A stretch of 19,580 bases of DNA from Actinomycetota bacterium (GTDB taxonomy: Bacteria > Actinomycetota > Acidimicrobiia > Acidimicrobiales > GCA-2861595). The stretch spans positions 1-19,580 of the forward strand of contig JADDQT010000009.1 of assembly GCA_016781225.1 (NCBI GenBank), in the 5' to 3' direction. Shown here one piece after another: positions 1-6,890 of the stretch (the stretch's first letter is position 1; each line of letters begins with the position of its first letter). The notes below the pieces were generated by a model. It was given only the letters and a program-made list of their open reading frames with translations, did no database searches and had not been told where the DNA came from. The translations under genes and the position numbers were made by a program.

Positions 1-2
1 GC

Positions 3-227
3 TGTCGCCTGTCGCCAACCCTCGTCGGCGTCGCCGACGTCGCCGGCACACTGACCTACCTCTTGGCGGTGTACGCCGTAGGCCAGGCCTTGGCGTCGCC
101 GCTCGAGGCGGTGTTCGGCCTGCTCTCTCGCTACATGGCGATCGGTGGCCTGGCCGTCGCCTTGGTGGCCGTGATCGCGACGTGCAGGCGTCGGCGACGG
201 TCGCTCCTCCGGGCCGTAGTGACCTAG
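3..227 (+). CDS. C-terminal fragment of a multi-pass membrane protein, DedA/VTT-like
   Basis: The reading frame is open from the left edge and ends at TAG 225-227, so only the last 74 residues are present and the start lies outside the window. The fragment has two hydrophobic stretches (around residues 14-32 and 42-60) separated by SPLEAVFGLLSRY, and ends in a strongly basic tail (CRRRRRSLLRAVVT). A short amphipathic segment, a final helix and an Arg-rich cytoplasmic end resemble the C terminus of DedA/SNARE-associated (VTT) membrane proteins, which act as lipid flippases or maintain envelope homeostasis. That family call is by general resemblance only. The stop codon interlocks with the stop of the convergent phosphatase gene through the shared CTAG at 224-227. 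Confidence 0.5.
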   Translation, partial: CRLSPTLVGVADVAGTLTYLLAVYAVGQALASPLEAVFGLLSRYMAIGGLAVALVAVIATCRRRRRSLLRAVVT

Positions 228-1720
228 AGGAGGCGCGATCCCCAGCCGCTGGCAGGCGGGTAGATGGCGCACGTCATCCCGGTGTCCGGAGCGCCCTCGC
301 CGAAGATGTTGACGAAGAGCACCTGCCCGTCGGGGCTCCAGCAGGCGCCCGCCAGCTCGGAGTCGTTGAGGACGTTGACGGCGAACTCGAAGGGCCGGCC
401 GGCGGCGTCGAGGCCGATGAGCCGGTTGACGCTCTCAAGATCGGGAGCCAGCGGGTGGAACTCGTTGTCGCCTCCGGTGGCCTCGTCCTCGCACAGGAGG
501 ATGCCGCCGCGAGGAGTGACGTTCAGGTTGTCGGGGCTGTCGAGCACGGTCCAGCCCGGGGACTCGAAGCGCAGGTAGAGCTCGCCGCCCTGGTTGGGGT
601 TCCTGCCCGGCCCGTACTCCCACACCTGGCCGTAGCCGGCATTGCCGCCCGCGGTCGAGTTGAAGAACGCCGTCTGGCGGAAGTCGTCCCACCAGATGCC
701 CTCGAGCCGGTTGAACCGGGCCCCACCGGCGTCGGCGCCCTGGTCGAACACCGACGTGCCGTAGGCAGCCAGGTCGGGATCGGGGTTGGGAATGGTCACC
801 CAGTCCACCGCCAGCCTTGCTCCCACCTGCTGGTTGCGGATGGTGTCGTAGTTCCGGGCGTTCCTGACCGCCAGCATCTGCAGGCTTCCGCCGTAGCCCA
901 GGTTGGCCGGATCCCTGGGGATGAACCGGTAGAAGCCGCTGTCGTTGCCGGCGTCCTCGGTCTCGTAGACGACGCCGCTGCGGGGGTCGACAGCCACCGC
1001 CTCGTGGGCGAACCGGCCCATGGCCGTGAGCGGCCTCGGATGCCTCTGCTTGCCGTCATCGGTGGCGGGGACGAAGAATGGATAGCCGTGCTTCTTGGCG
1101 TACTTCTGCCTGGTGTCGGCGGTCGTCTCCTCGCAGGTGATCCACCCCGCGGCGCCATAGGCCACGCCGCCGGCGCAGTTGACGTGCGTGCCGGCGATGC
1201 TGGCGAACTCTCTCACCGGCTCCTTCCCCCTGGTGTCGAAGTCGATGGTGATGCAGCCGCCGTTGGCGAGGGGGTCGTACTTGGCGATGCCGTTGGGCGG
1301 CACACCGAGTTTGGCGTCACCGGACGCAGTTCGGATCTCGTGGTTGCGAATGAGCCGGGTGGTGCCGTCCGGACCGGGGAAGCTGCCCATGCCGTCCTGG
1401 CTGCGGGCATGTACGCCGGGCTCGCTCTTCAGTTCCGACCCCGTCCATCCAAAGGTGACGTAGGAGAAGCCCACCGGAAGGGCCAGGACATCCACGCCCC
1501 GCTGGTCAGCCATCCGCTCGAGCCGTCCGTAGCCGGGGCTCTGCTCGACCTGCCGGCGCCGGTCCCGGCCCCGGTCACCGCGCCTGCCCCTGACGTCGTT
1601 CGGTGCGGCCATGGCCGCGTGCTCGGTCAGCCGCTGCAGGGCCGAGGTGGCCACGACGGCGCCGCCCGCCGTCGCTGCAGATCGCTTGAGGAACGCCCGC
1701 CTGTCGACGATGTCGGTCAC
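224..1720 (-). CDS. phoX: PhoX/DUF839 family phosphatase, Tat-exported
   Basis: A 498-residue protein. PhoX-type enzymes are secreted phosphomonoesterases using Ca and Fe cofactors, and typically release phosphate from organic esters under phosphate starvation. The N terminus has a twin-arginine signal (RRAFLKRSAAT, residues 7-17) followed by a hydrophobic Ala-rich stretch, so folded export by Tat is expected. Family-typical blocks occur in order: RLIRNHE, NGGCITIDFD, THVNCAGG, ITCEET, FAHEAVAVDP, VYETED with SGFYRFIP, GIWWDDFRQ, and GGILLCEDE near the C terminus. The start is GTG at 1720, chosen because the coding pattern and signal peptide begin there and GGGGAGG lies about 8 nt upstream. 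It is shorter than many proteobacterial PhoX proteins. Possible PHO half-sites lie upstream (1770-1808). Other DUF839 activities cannot be excluded. Confidence 0.82.
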   Translation of the reverse strand: MTDIVDRRAFLKRSAATAGGAVVATSALQRLTEHAAMAAPNDVRGRRGDRGRDRRRQVEQSPGYGRLERMADQRGVDVLALPVGFSYVTFGWTGSELKSEPGVHARSQDGMGSFPGPDGTTRLIRNHEIRTASGDAKLGVPPNGIAKYDPLANGGCITIDFDTRGKEPVREFASIAGTHVNCAGGVAYGAAGWITCEETTADTRQKYAKKHGYPFFVPATDDGKQRHPRPLTAMGRFAHEAVAVDPRSGVVYETEDAGNDSGFYRFIPRDPANLGYGGSLQMLAVRNARNYDTIRNQQVGARLAVDWVTIPNPDPDLAAYGTSVFDQGADAGGARFNRLEGIWWDDFRQTAFFNSTAGGNAGYGQVWEYGPGRNPNQGGELYLRFESPGWTVLDSPDNLNVTPRGGILLCEDEATGGDNEFHPLAPDLESVNRLIGLDAAGRPFEFAVNVLNDSELAGACWSPDGQVLFVNIFGEGAPDTGMTCAIYPPASGWGSRLL

Positions 1721-1769
1721 TGAGTTGCCTCCCCTGGATTGCGAACGAACGGCAAGCTAGAGAGGGACC

Positions 1770-1808
1770 TTGAACCGGACATGGCGATGAAGGACACGAC
1801 CGGTGAAC
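1770..1808 (-). promoter_or_regulatory. possible weak PHO half-sites upstream of phoX
   Basis: On the minus strand GTTCACC begins at 1808 and GTTCAAGG begins at 1775, 33 nt apart, which is three turns of the 11-bp PHO repeat. The two 11-mers between them do not match the repeat. A TAGCTT sequence (1759-1754) could be a -10 element. The rest of the 128-nt gap between arsC and phoX shows nothing clear. This is a weak match, offered only because a PhoX gene would be expected to belong to the phosphate regulon. Confidence 0.25.
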
Positions 1809-1848
1809 CCGAGGCAAAGAGTCACAGCGTTCGCCGCTACGCCCTCCC

Positions 1849-2479
1849 TCAGCCCTCGGGCACGAGCTCGGTCAGCAGCTCGCGCACCCGTCGGTCGATC
1901 TCGTCCCGGACGGGTACGACCTCATCTGCGGACTTGCCTGCCGAGTCGTCCAGGTCCCAGTCCAGGTAGCGCTTGCCGGGATAGATGGGGCAGGCGTCGC
2001 CGCAGCCCATGGTGATCACCACGTCGGCGGCCCGTACCACCTCGTCGGTCAGCGGCTTGGGAAACTCCTTGGACAGGTCGATGCCCCAATCGCCCATGAC
2101 AGCGGCCACGACCGGGTTGATCCCGTCGGCGGGGGCGCTGCCCGCCGAGCGCACCTGGACACTGACCCTGGGCATGGTGGTCGAGCAGAGCGGCCGCCAT
2201 CTGCGAACGGCCGGCGTTGTGAACGCAGACGAACAGCACCTCGGGGACGTTCGACACAATGTTCCCTTCTGTCTTGGCCAGGGCGCGCAGGCGCTCCCTG
2301 GAGAAGCGTTCGATGATGAGCGGGAGGTACGCGGTGATGCGGGCATGGCGCCAACGCTCGAGCGAGTCATCGATGTAGCGCTCGACCGTCTCCGCCGAGA
2401 AGACTCCGGCGAACTCCTCCCCGAGGCGGCGGCACACGTCTCCCAGAGGCTGGCGGAATTCTGGAGAGTCGGCATTCAT
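1849..2479 (-). CDS. arsC: arsenate reductase with N-terminal three-helix domain, frameshifted
   Basis: Low-molecular-weight phosphatase-type arsenate reductase, which reduces As(V) to As(III). Actinobacterial members often use mycothiol/mycoredoxin, but the reductant is not visible here. The first part (2479 to about 2165) gives MNADSPEF, a helical N-terminal domain, and the P-loop VCVHNAGRSQM with catalytic Cys and Arg (C-X5-R). The rest reads one base out of frame: RSAGSAPADGINP, MGCGDACPIYPGKRYLDWDL, then stop TGA 1849-1851. Family homology therefore crosses from one frame to the other around 2157-2175. Removing one base, for example at 2161, would restore AQGQVQVRSAG and a 209-residue protein. 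The start ATG 2479 overlaps the aquaporin stop as ATGA. Either a real inactivating mutation or a sequencing/assembly error fits; a downstream-only product would lack the P-loop. Confidence 0.85.
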
Positions 2480-3186
2480 GTTCTTACTTCCTTCTCGTCT
2501 TGGCGGGGCATCACCACGTCTCCGGCGGCCTCTTCCATGGCGGGGTACAGGGTGCGGATGACAACCACGGCCATGGCTCCACCAGTTACCTGGGCGAGGA
2601 TGAACGGCGCCACCGATGCCGGAGCGATTCCGGTGAAGGTGTCGCTGAGCGTGCGAGCCAGCGTCACCGCCGGGTTGGCGAAGCTGGTGGAGGAAGTGAA
2701 GAGCACAGCGGCAAATACGTAGGAGCCGACCGCAAAGGGCGCTGCCGTTCGCCGGCCGGACCGCACCGCGCCGAAGATCACGAGGGCCAGGCCGAAGGTG
2801 GCGACCACCTCGCCGAGCCAGAGCCCTGCCGAGCTGCGGCTCTTGGTGGACAGCTCCACGGAGGGGAGGGAGAACATGAGGTTGGCGATGAGGGTTCCGG
2901 CGATACCGCCGGTCATCTGAGCGGCCACGTAGGCACCCGCCTCGCGGTTGTCCAGCCCACCGAAGACCCGGTCGGCGAGGGTGACGACCGGGTTGAGGTG
3001 CGCGCCCGACACCGGGCCCACCGCCAGGATGACGGCCGCCAGGGTTGCGCCGGAGACCAGCGCGTTGACTAGAAGCTGGAGCCCGACGTCGGGTGTCAGG
3101 CGCTCGGCCGCGATCCCCGATCCCACCACCGCCAGCAGCAGCAAGGCGGTGCCCAGGAACTCGGCCAGGGACCTGCGGGCGAGCAT
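2476..3186 (-). CDS. aqpS: aquaporin/MIP-family channel, probable arsenite channel
   Basis: A 236-residue major intrinsic protein with about six membrane segments and both half-helix motifs, HLNPVVT (NPV at about 65-67) and FANPAVTLAR (NPA at about 171-173), with the expected Arg soon after the second. MIP channels in ars operons (AqpS type) let As(III) produced by ArsC leave the cell down its gradient. Here the gene sits between the ArsI-like gene and arsC, which supports that role. Start MLARRSLAEF at 3186 is preferred because it overlaps the upstream stop as TGATG, giving translational coupling. An in-frame ATG at 3216 would add ten residues but has no clear ribosome site. A general glycerol or water channel is the alternative. 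The gene symbol rests on context. Confidence 0.82.
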   Translation of the reverse strand: MLARRSLAEFLGTALLLLAVVGSGIAAERLTPDVGLQLLVNALVSGATLAAVILAVGPVSGAHLNPVVTLADRVFGGLDNREAGAYVAAQMTGGIAGTLIANLMFSLPSVELSTKSRSSAGLWLGEVVATFGLALVIFGAVRSGRRTAAPFAVGSYVFAAVLFTSSTSFANPAVTLARTLSDTFTGIAPASVAPFILAQVTGGAMAVVVIRTLYPAMEEAAGDVVMPRQDEKEVRT

Positions 3187-3623
3187 CAAGGCGCGGTGCA
3201 GGCCTCGGGACCGCATACGCTGCGCAGACGCCCAGGCGGGGCGTCCACGTCAGCCAGGACCGTGTACACCTCCCACGGGGTGCCATCGGGATCGTCCACC
3301 CACACCTTGTCCTGCAAGGCATAGCAGCAGGCCACCTGGTCCTCGGTGGCAGTCGGCAGGCCCTCAGCCGACAGTCGCTGCTCAGCGGCCGCCACCGCCT
3401 CGGGCGCGGCAACCTCCACCCCGAGGTGGTTGAGCCTGTTGCCACTTCCCGCACCCTCCAAGAGCACCAGCTTGAGCGGAGGGTCGTCCACCGCGAAGTT
3501 GGCGTAGCCGGGACGCCGCTTGGCCGGCTGGGTGTCGAACAGCTTCGAGTAGAACGTCACCGCCCGGTCGAGGTCGCTGACGTTCAAGGCCAACTGCACA
3601 CGGGATCCCGCTGCATAGGGCAC
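3186..3623 (-). CDS. arsI: ArsI/CadI-type glyoxalase-fold protein (probable C-As lyase)
   Basis: A 145-residue vicinal-oxygen-chelate protein. ArsI cleaves the carbon-arsenic bond of methylarsenite using Fe(II) and O2. The sequence shows the family pattern: VQLALNVSDLDRAVTFYSKLF at the start, LNHLGVEV in the middle, and ACCYALQDKVWVDDPDG with WEVYTVL near the end. Putative metal ligands are Gln10, His66 and Glu118. The adjacent cysteines Cys99-Cys100 match the thiol pair that binds trivalent arsenical in characterised ArsI. Start GTG 3623 has a perfect AGGAGG at 3634-3629, five nt away. A longer frame from ATG 3674 would start upstream of the predicted transcription start, so it is rejected. 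It is first in the arsI-aqpS-arsC operon, divergent from arsR. A cadmium-induced CadI role is the main alternative. Confidence 0.8.
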   Translation of the reverse strand: MPYAAGSRVQLALNVSDLDRAVTFYSKLFDTQPAKRRPGYANFAVDDPPLKLVLLEGAGSGNRLNHLGVEVAAPEAVAAAEQRLSAEGLPTATEDQVACCYALQDKVWVDDPDGTPWEVYTVLADVDAPPGRLRSVCGPEACTAP

Positions 3624-3639
3624 GGTTGCCTCCTGTATA

Positions 3640-3690
3640 TTGACGTGAATCGATACATGGAATACTCGACGCATCGACAGCTGTCAATGC
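3640..3690. promoter_or_regulatory. divergent arsI/arsR promoter region with ArsR-type operator
   Basis: The two divergent genes share 80 nt. Minus strand: TTGACA (3687-3682), 17 nt, TATTCC (3664-3659) would serve arsI. Plus strand: TTGACG (3640-3645), 17 nt, TACTCG (3663-3668) would serve arsR. The two promoters face each other and overlap. A 20-bp near-perfect palindrome, GCATCGACAG / CTGTCAATGC (3671-3690, 9 of 10 positions paired), covers the arsI -35 and lies just before arsR. It is the best operator candidate: ArsR bound there would block both directions until As(III) releases it. The -10 elements are weak matches. Confidence 0.55.
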
Positions 3691-3703
3691 AAAGGATGAG
3701 CCA

Positions 3704-4039
3704 GTGGTGAGGACAGCACAGGCCGGCAAGGAATGTTGCCCCAACGTTCTGGCCGCTCCCCTCAGCGAGACGGAGGCCGGTGACCTGGCTCGCGCCTTCG
3801 CCGCCTTGGGTGATCCGGTGCGGCTGCGACTGCTCAGCCTCCTGGCCAGCGCGCCGGCGGGCGAGGTGTGTGCCTGCGAGCTCGTGGTGCCGGTCGGGCG
3901 CAGCCAGCCCACTGTCAGCCATCACCTGAAGGTGCTGAGCGAGGCCGGCCTCATCGTCGGTGACAAGCGCGGCCGCTGGATCTGGTACGCCGTGGTGCCC
4001 GAGCGCCTGACGCTGCTTCGAAGGGCTCTCGAACCCTGA
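3704..4039 (+). CDS. arsR: ArsR/SmtB-family arsenic-responsive repressor
   Basis: A 111-residue winged-helix metalloregulator that represses ars genes until trivalent arsenic binds. The DNA-binding core is visible: LARAFAALGDPVRLRLLSLLAS (about 28-49), then the recognition segment SQPTVSHHLKVLSEAGLI (about 67-84) and the wing GDKRGRWIWYAV. Likely As(III) ligands are the N-terminal pair Cys11-Cys12 (ECCP) with Cys56 and/or Cys58 (EVCACEL). An N-terminal Cys pair plus a Cys near position 55 resembles the corynebacterial ArsR site rather than the E. coli helix-4 CxC site. The start is GTG 3704, with AAGGA at 3692-3696 seven nt upstream; the next codon is also GTG. It is transcribed away from arsI-aqpS-arsC and probably regulates itself as well. 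Confidence 0.9.
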   Translation: MVRTAQAGKECCPNVLAAPLSETEAGDLARAFAALGDPVRLRLLSLLASAPAGEVCACELVVPVGRSQPTVSHHLKVLSEAGLIVGDKRGRWIWYAVVPERLTLLRRALEP

Positions 4040-4158
4040 TTTCATCCAGATGAGACTGGCCGGAGAACCGTAAGGCGCACTCAGCCGGTCCCTCCCGGTC
4101 AGTGACGGCTCGAGTTGACGTCAGGGCGCCCGGGGCTGGCGCTGCGTCACACCTCTAG

Positions 4159-4172
4159 TTAGGGTTACCTAA
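4159..4172. promoter_or_regulatory. DtxR/IdeR-type iron box upstream of the Fea1-like gene
   Basis: TTAGG-GTTA-CCTAA is a perfect 5-bp inverted repeat with a 4-nt centre. Extended to 4177 it matches 14 of 19 positions of the DtxR/IdeR consensus as I recall it (TTAGGTTAGSCTAACCTAA). It lies 44 nt before the ATG of the lipoprotein gene and just upstream of a possible -10 (TAGAGT, 4177-4182), the position expected for a repressor acting when iron is plentiful. An extra CCTAA half-site is at 4191-4195. The same 14-mer pattern recurs at 9493 and 9552. Confidence 0.75.
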
Positions 4173-4215
4173 CCTGTAGAGTTGTGAACACCTAACCCAA
4201 GAGAAGGGCCTCCCA

Positions 4216-5178
4216 ATGCAAAGAGGACGGATGGCGGCGCTGGCCGTGATGGCGACGTTGGTAACCGCCGCCTGCGGATCGGAGGAGGACACCGTCTCCG
4301 AGGCGCCCAGCACAACCGCCAGCGGCGCCAGCCGGACCGCGGACGGGTACACGCCGGTCTCGGACGTGAGCACCCACGCCGCTGTCGGGCGGGACGCGGC
4401 GGAGATACGTGCACTCCTCGAGCCCGCCAAGTCGGGCGGAGCGGTCGACTGGGCCACCATCAGCAAGATCTTCGCCGAGGGCAAGAACTCCAAGAAAGAT
4501 GCCGGGCTCCGGTCCCTGGCCAGCCTTGCTCCGGACGACCCGGCGACAACGTTGCTCCGCGACGCCGTCAGGGGGGCGGGCACTGCCACCGGCGCTTCCG
4601 ACGCCATTCGGCGACAGAAGGTGGACAAGGGCATCACCGTGATCCTCGAGCGCAAGGTGCTTGCCGAGCTCCAAGCCGCTGTCAAGAAGGCCCGCGATGG
4701 CAAGATCGAGCCCGCCGCGGGTGCGCCCCACAACGTGGACGAGGCGTGGGCCTTCTACACCGCCGAGGGGCAGGGCCCAGCGTCGACAGCGGCGAAACGG
4801 GCCGCTGACTTCAAGAAGGAGGGCAAGGTCCACGAAGCCGTCATCGCGGCCCTTGTCGAGGCGCAGACAGCGGCCAAGGCGGGCGACGTCGCCAAGCTCG
4901 AATCCGCCATCGAGAGCACTGAGGCCGCTCTGGACTACGCCTTCTACCTGGCCACCTTCAAGTATCTCGACACCAAGGGTGACGCCGTGACTCGGGCCGA
5001 GGGTGAGACCTTCTACGTGGGGATCCAGCCCGAGGTGGCCAAAGCGGCAGCCGACTCCGACAAGGCCATCACCGCCGCCTTCGCCTCCGGTCAGGCCAAG
5101 ACCGGCCGTACAGCTTTGAACAGCGCCGCTGTGCTCACCATGCTGGGCGTGACCCAGGACGAGAAGGTGGCGGAGTGA
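4216..5178 (+). CDS. Fea1-like low-iron-inducible lipoprotein
   Basis: A 320-residue predicted lipoprotein with a short signal peptide ending in a lipobox (LVTAAC, Cys20), then an acidic/Ser-Thr linker and a largely helical domain rich in Ala and Lys. Blocks such as VDWATISKIFAEGKNSKK, GASDAIRRQKVDKGITVIL, APHNVDEAWAFYTAEGQGP, STAAKRAADF and YAFYLATFKYLD resemble the Fea1 family, named after the iron-assimilation protein secreted by Chlamydomonas under iron limitation and also found as bacterial lipoproteins. The role would be capture of iron at the cell surface, but the mechanism is not established. The start ATG 4216 has AGAGAAGGG eight nt upstream. A DtxR-type iron box precedes it, and it converges on the ferric-transport operon, which supports an iron role. 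The family assignment is from memory of motifs, without a search. Confidence 0.65.
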   Translation: MQRGRMAALAVMATLVTAACGSEEDTVSEAPSTTASGASRTADGYTPVSDVSTHAAVGRDAAEIRALLEPAKSGGAVDWATISKIFAEGKNSKKDAGLRSLASLAPDDPATTLLRDAVRGAGTATGASDAIRRQKVDKGITVILERKVLAELQAAVKKARDGKIEPAAGAPHNVDEAWAFYTAEGQGPASTAAKRAADFKKEGKVHEAVIAALVEAQTAAKAGDVAKLESAIESTEAALDYAFYLATFKYLDTKGDAVTRAEGETFYVGIQPEVAKAAADSDKAITAAFASGQAKTGRTALNSAAVLTMLGVTQDEKVAE

Positions 5179-5277
5179 CCCGCTGCGCCCTCTCAACGTA
5201 CAGCTGCTGAGCCCCTCCACCTGTCCGGTCGCCAGCTCCGGGCGGACCCCGCCGTCGGGCTCCGACTCCGAGGGGGG

Positions 5278-5766
5278 CTAGGTCACTTGGAAGGACGTCT
5301 TCATGCCCAACTCGACATGGGTCTTGCCGCCGGTCTCGACCAGGCACTGCGCCGTGTAGGTCCCCGGCTTCAGCTCTACAGCCAAGGCGCCGGACTTGCC
5401 GTTTGGCATGGCCTCGACCTCACCCAACGCTTTGCCGCTGGCGTCGAGGATCTCGAGCTCATGGTCGGCCGGTCCCCTGTTGCTTGCCTTGAAGAAGACC
5501 TTGGGTCCTTTCACCGTCGCCGGGATGCCCACGAAGCTGAAGTCCTGCAGGGCCACGTCGACAACGCTGTTGGCGTCCGCCTCCGTGAAGGCGGGCGCCG
5601 CGGGGCCGGTCCCCGACGCCGACCCGGTCTGCGTGCCGGAGGCCGAGCCGGTCCCTGTTCCTGATCCGGAGCCCTCCGGGGTAACCGTCCCCGGGCGGTC
5701 CTCTCCGTCACCGCAGCCCGCCAGGGCAAGCGCGACCACCACCACGACCAACCCCATTCGTCGCAT
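5278..5766 (-). CDS. cupredoxin-domain lipoprotein of the iron-uptake operon
   Basis: A 162-residue predicted lipoprotein: signal peptide MRRMGLVVVVVALALAGC (lipid Cys18), a Gly/Ser/Thr linker with GTGSASGTQTGSASGTG-type repeats (about 30-56), then one cupredoxin domain (about 65-162). The domain holds a possible complete type-1 copper ligand set: His102 (PADHELEIL), Cys141 (YTAQCLV), His150 and Met155 (THVELGM). Similar domains occur in EfeO-type iron-uptake proteins. It follows fbpC on the same strand and is probably co-transcribed, so a role in oxidising or handing over iron at the membrane is plausible inference. Start ATG 5766 is preferred because the signal peptide begins there and AAAGGA lies just upstream. 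An in-frame ATG at 5811 overlaps the fbpC stop (ATGA) and would put a charged 15-residue extension before the signal. Confidence 0.72.
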   Translation of the reverse strand: MRRMGLVVVVVALALAGCGDGEDRPGTVTPEGSGSGTGTGSASGTQTGSASGTGPAAPAFTEADANSVVDVALQDFSFVGIPATVKGPKVFFKASNRGPADHELEILDASGKALGEVEAMPNGKSGALAVELKPGTYTAQCLVETGGKTHVELGMKTSFQVT

Positions 5767-5807
5767 GCACTTCCTTTCCTCGTTGGATCGCTTCGTTTTT
5801 GACTGGC

Positions 5808-6890
5808 TCATTGCGCCGGCGAAGACGCCTGGATCGGGAAGGCCTGGGCCGGCGCCTTGCTGTCGGACACGGGGAAGGTCATGACCTCATCGCTGGCGTA
5901 GCGCACCTGTACCCGAACCCCGGGCTGCAGGCGCCTGTGTCCTTGGAGCCGGACCCGAAGTTGCCCGCCGAAGGGCCCGAGCACGGTGACCATCTGGTCA
6001 TGGCCGTGGTATTCGACGTCAACCACCCGCCCGAGGCCGTCGTCGAGCTCAGACAGTTGGAGATCCTCGGGGCGCACCAGGGCCAGCCGCTGGCCGTCTC
6101 CGGCATCTACCCGAAGGGCACCCAGATCGGTCTCCATCCACCCGCCTCGGGCTTCGCCCGCTATGAAATTGGCCTCGCCCAGGAAGGCTGCCAGCTCCGG
6201 CGTCGCCGGCCGCCTGTACAGCTCGTCGGGGGTGCCCACCTGGGCAACTCTGCCGTCCAGCATCACCATGATCTCGTCGCCGAGGCTCAGAGCCTCCTCC
6301 TGGTCATGGGTCACCAACACGGCGGTGACCCCCTCGGCGGCGAGAATGCGGCGAACCTCGCCCCGCAACTCGCCCCTGAGCCCCACGTCCAGGCTGGAAA
6401 AGGGCTCATCCAGCACCAGGACGGCGGGGCGAGGAGCGAGGGCCCTGGCCACCGCCACCCGCTGGGCCTGCCCACCCGAGAGCTCGTCTGGGTAGCGCCT
6501 CTCGTAGCCGCTGAGGCCCACCAGCTCCAACAGCTCGCCCACGCGGGCCCGCCGCGCCCGACGGTCCAGCTCAGGGAGCCCGTAGGCCAGGTTCCCGGCC
6601 ACGTCGAGGTGAGGGAAGAGGGCCAGGTGCTGGAAGACCATCCCCACTCTGCGCCGCTCGGGCGCTACCCACACCCCGACACCGGCCACCGTTTGACCGG
6701 CAACGGCCACGTGTCCTGAATCGGGCGCCTCGAAGCCGGCGATCAGGCGCAGCGTGGTCGTCTTGCCGCAGCCGCTCGGACCGAGAAGGGCGGTGAGGGA
6801 CCCACTCCGAGCCAACAGGTCAACGTCGCGCACGGCCTGCACGGGACCGAAGGCCTTGCTCACGCCCCGAAGCTCTACGCCGGCGCTCAC
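5808..6890 (-). CDS. fbpC: Ferric-iron ABC transporter ATP-binding protein (FbpC type)
   Basis: A 360-residue ATPase that would power ferric iron import with the adjacent permease and binding protein. Walker A GPSGCGKTT is at 38-45 (preceded by LLG), the signature is ELSGGQAQR, Walker B is AVLVLDEPFSSLD, and the switch His is in LVTHDQEEAL. The final third carries a TOBE-like regulatory domain (VRPEDLQLSEL, EYHGHDQMVTVLGPFG), standard for the FbpC/PotA group. The start GTG 6890 overlaps the permease stop as GTGA, with GAGGTG upstream. A longer open frame back to 7037 is rejected because it runs through the permease C terminus. Spermidine/putrescine or thiamine importers share this fold; the iron call rests on the binding protein and the iron boxes. 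Confidence 0.85.
   Translation of the reverse strand: MSAGVELRGVSKAFGPVQAVRDVDLLARSGSLTALLGPSGCGKTTTLRLIAGFEAPDSGHVAVAGQTVAGVGVWVAPERRRVGMVFQHLALFPHLDVAGNLAYGLPELDRRARRARVGELLELVGLSGYERRYPDELSGGQAQRVAVARALAPRPAVLVLDEPFSSLDVGLRGELRGEVRRILAAEGVTAVLVTHDQEEALSLGDEIMVMLDGRVAQVGTPDELYRRPATPELAAFLGEANFIAGEARGGWMETDLGALRVDAGDGQRLALVRPEDLQLSELDDGLGRVVDVEYHGHDQMVTVLGPFGGQLRVRLQGHRRLQPGVRVQVRYASDEVMTFPVSDSKAPAQAFPIQASSPAQ

Noticed and set aside
182..1723. A 513-codon open frame on the plus strand
   Set aside because: It lies antisense to phoX, which has a Tat signal, family motifs and a ribosome site; the plus frame is a GC-driven shadow with no recognisable domain.
1922..3454. A 510-codon minus-strand frame spanning three ars genes
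   Set aside because: Only its final section, from MNADSPEF, is real (the N-terminal half of arsC). The part before it is out of frame with the glyoxalase and aquaporin genes.
4116..4123. TGACGTCA palindrome with TTGACG upstream of the Fea1-like gene
   Set aside because: No -10 element follows at a suitable distance, and an 8-bp palindrome alone is not enough to call a site. The iron box is closer to the gene.
5179..5277. Possible terminator between the convergent Fea1-like and cupredoxin genes
   Set aside because: The only pairings are a 5-bp stem (GGCGG/CCGCC at 5241-5253) and a long-loop pairing of AGCCCCTC with the G-run near 5270. Neither is convincing.
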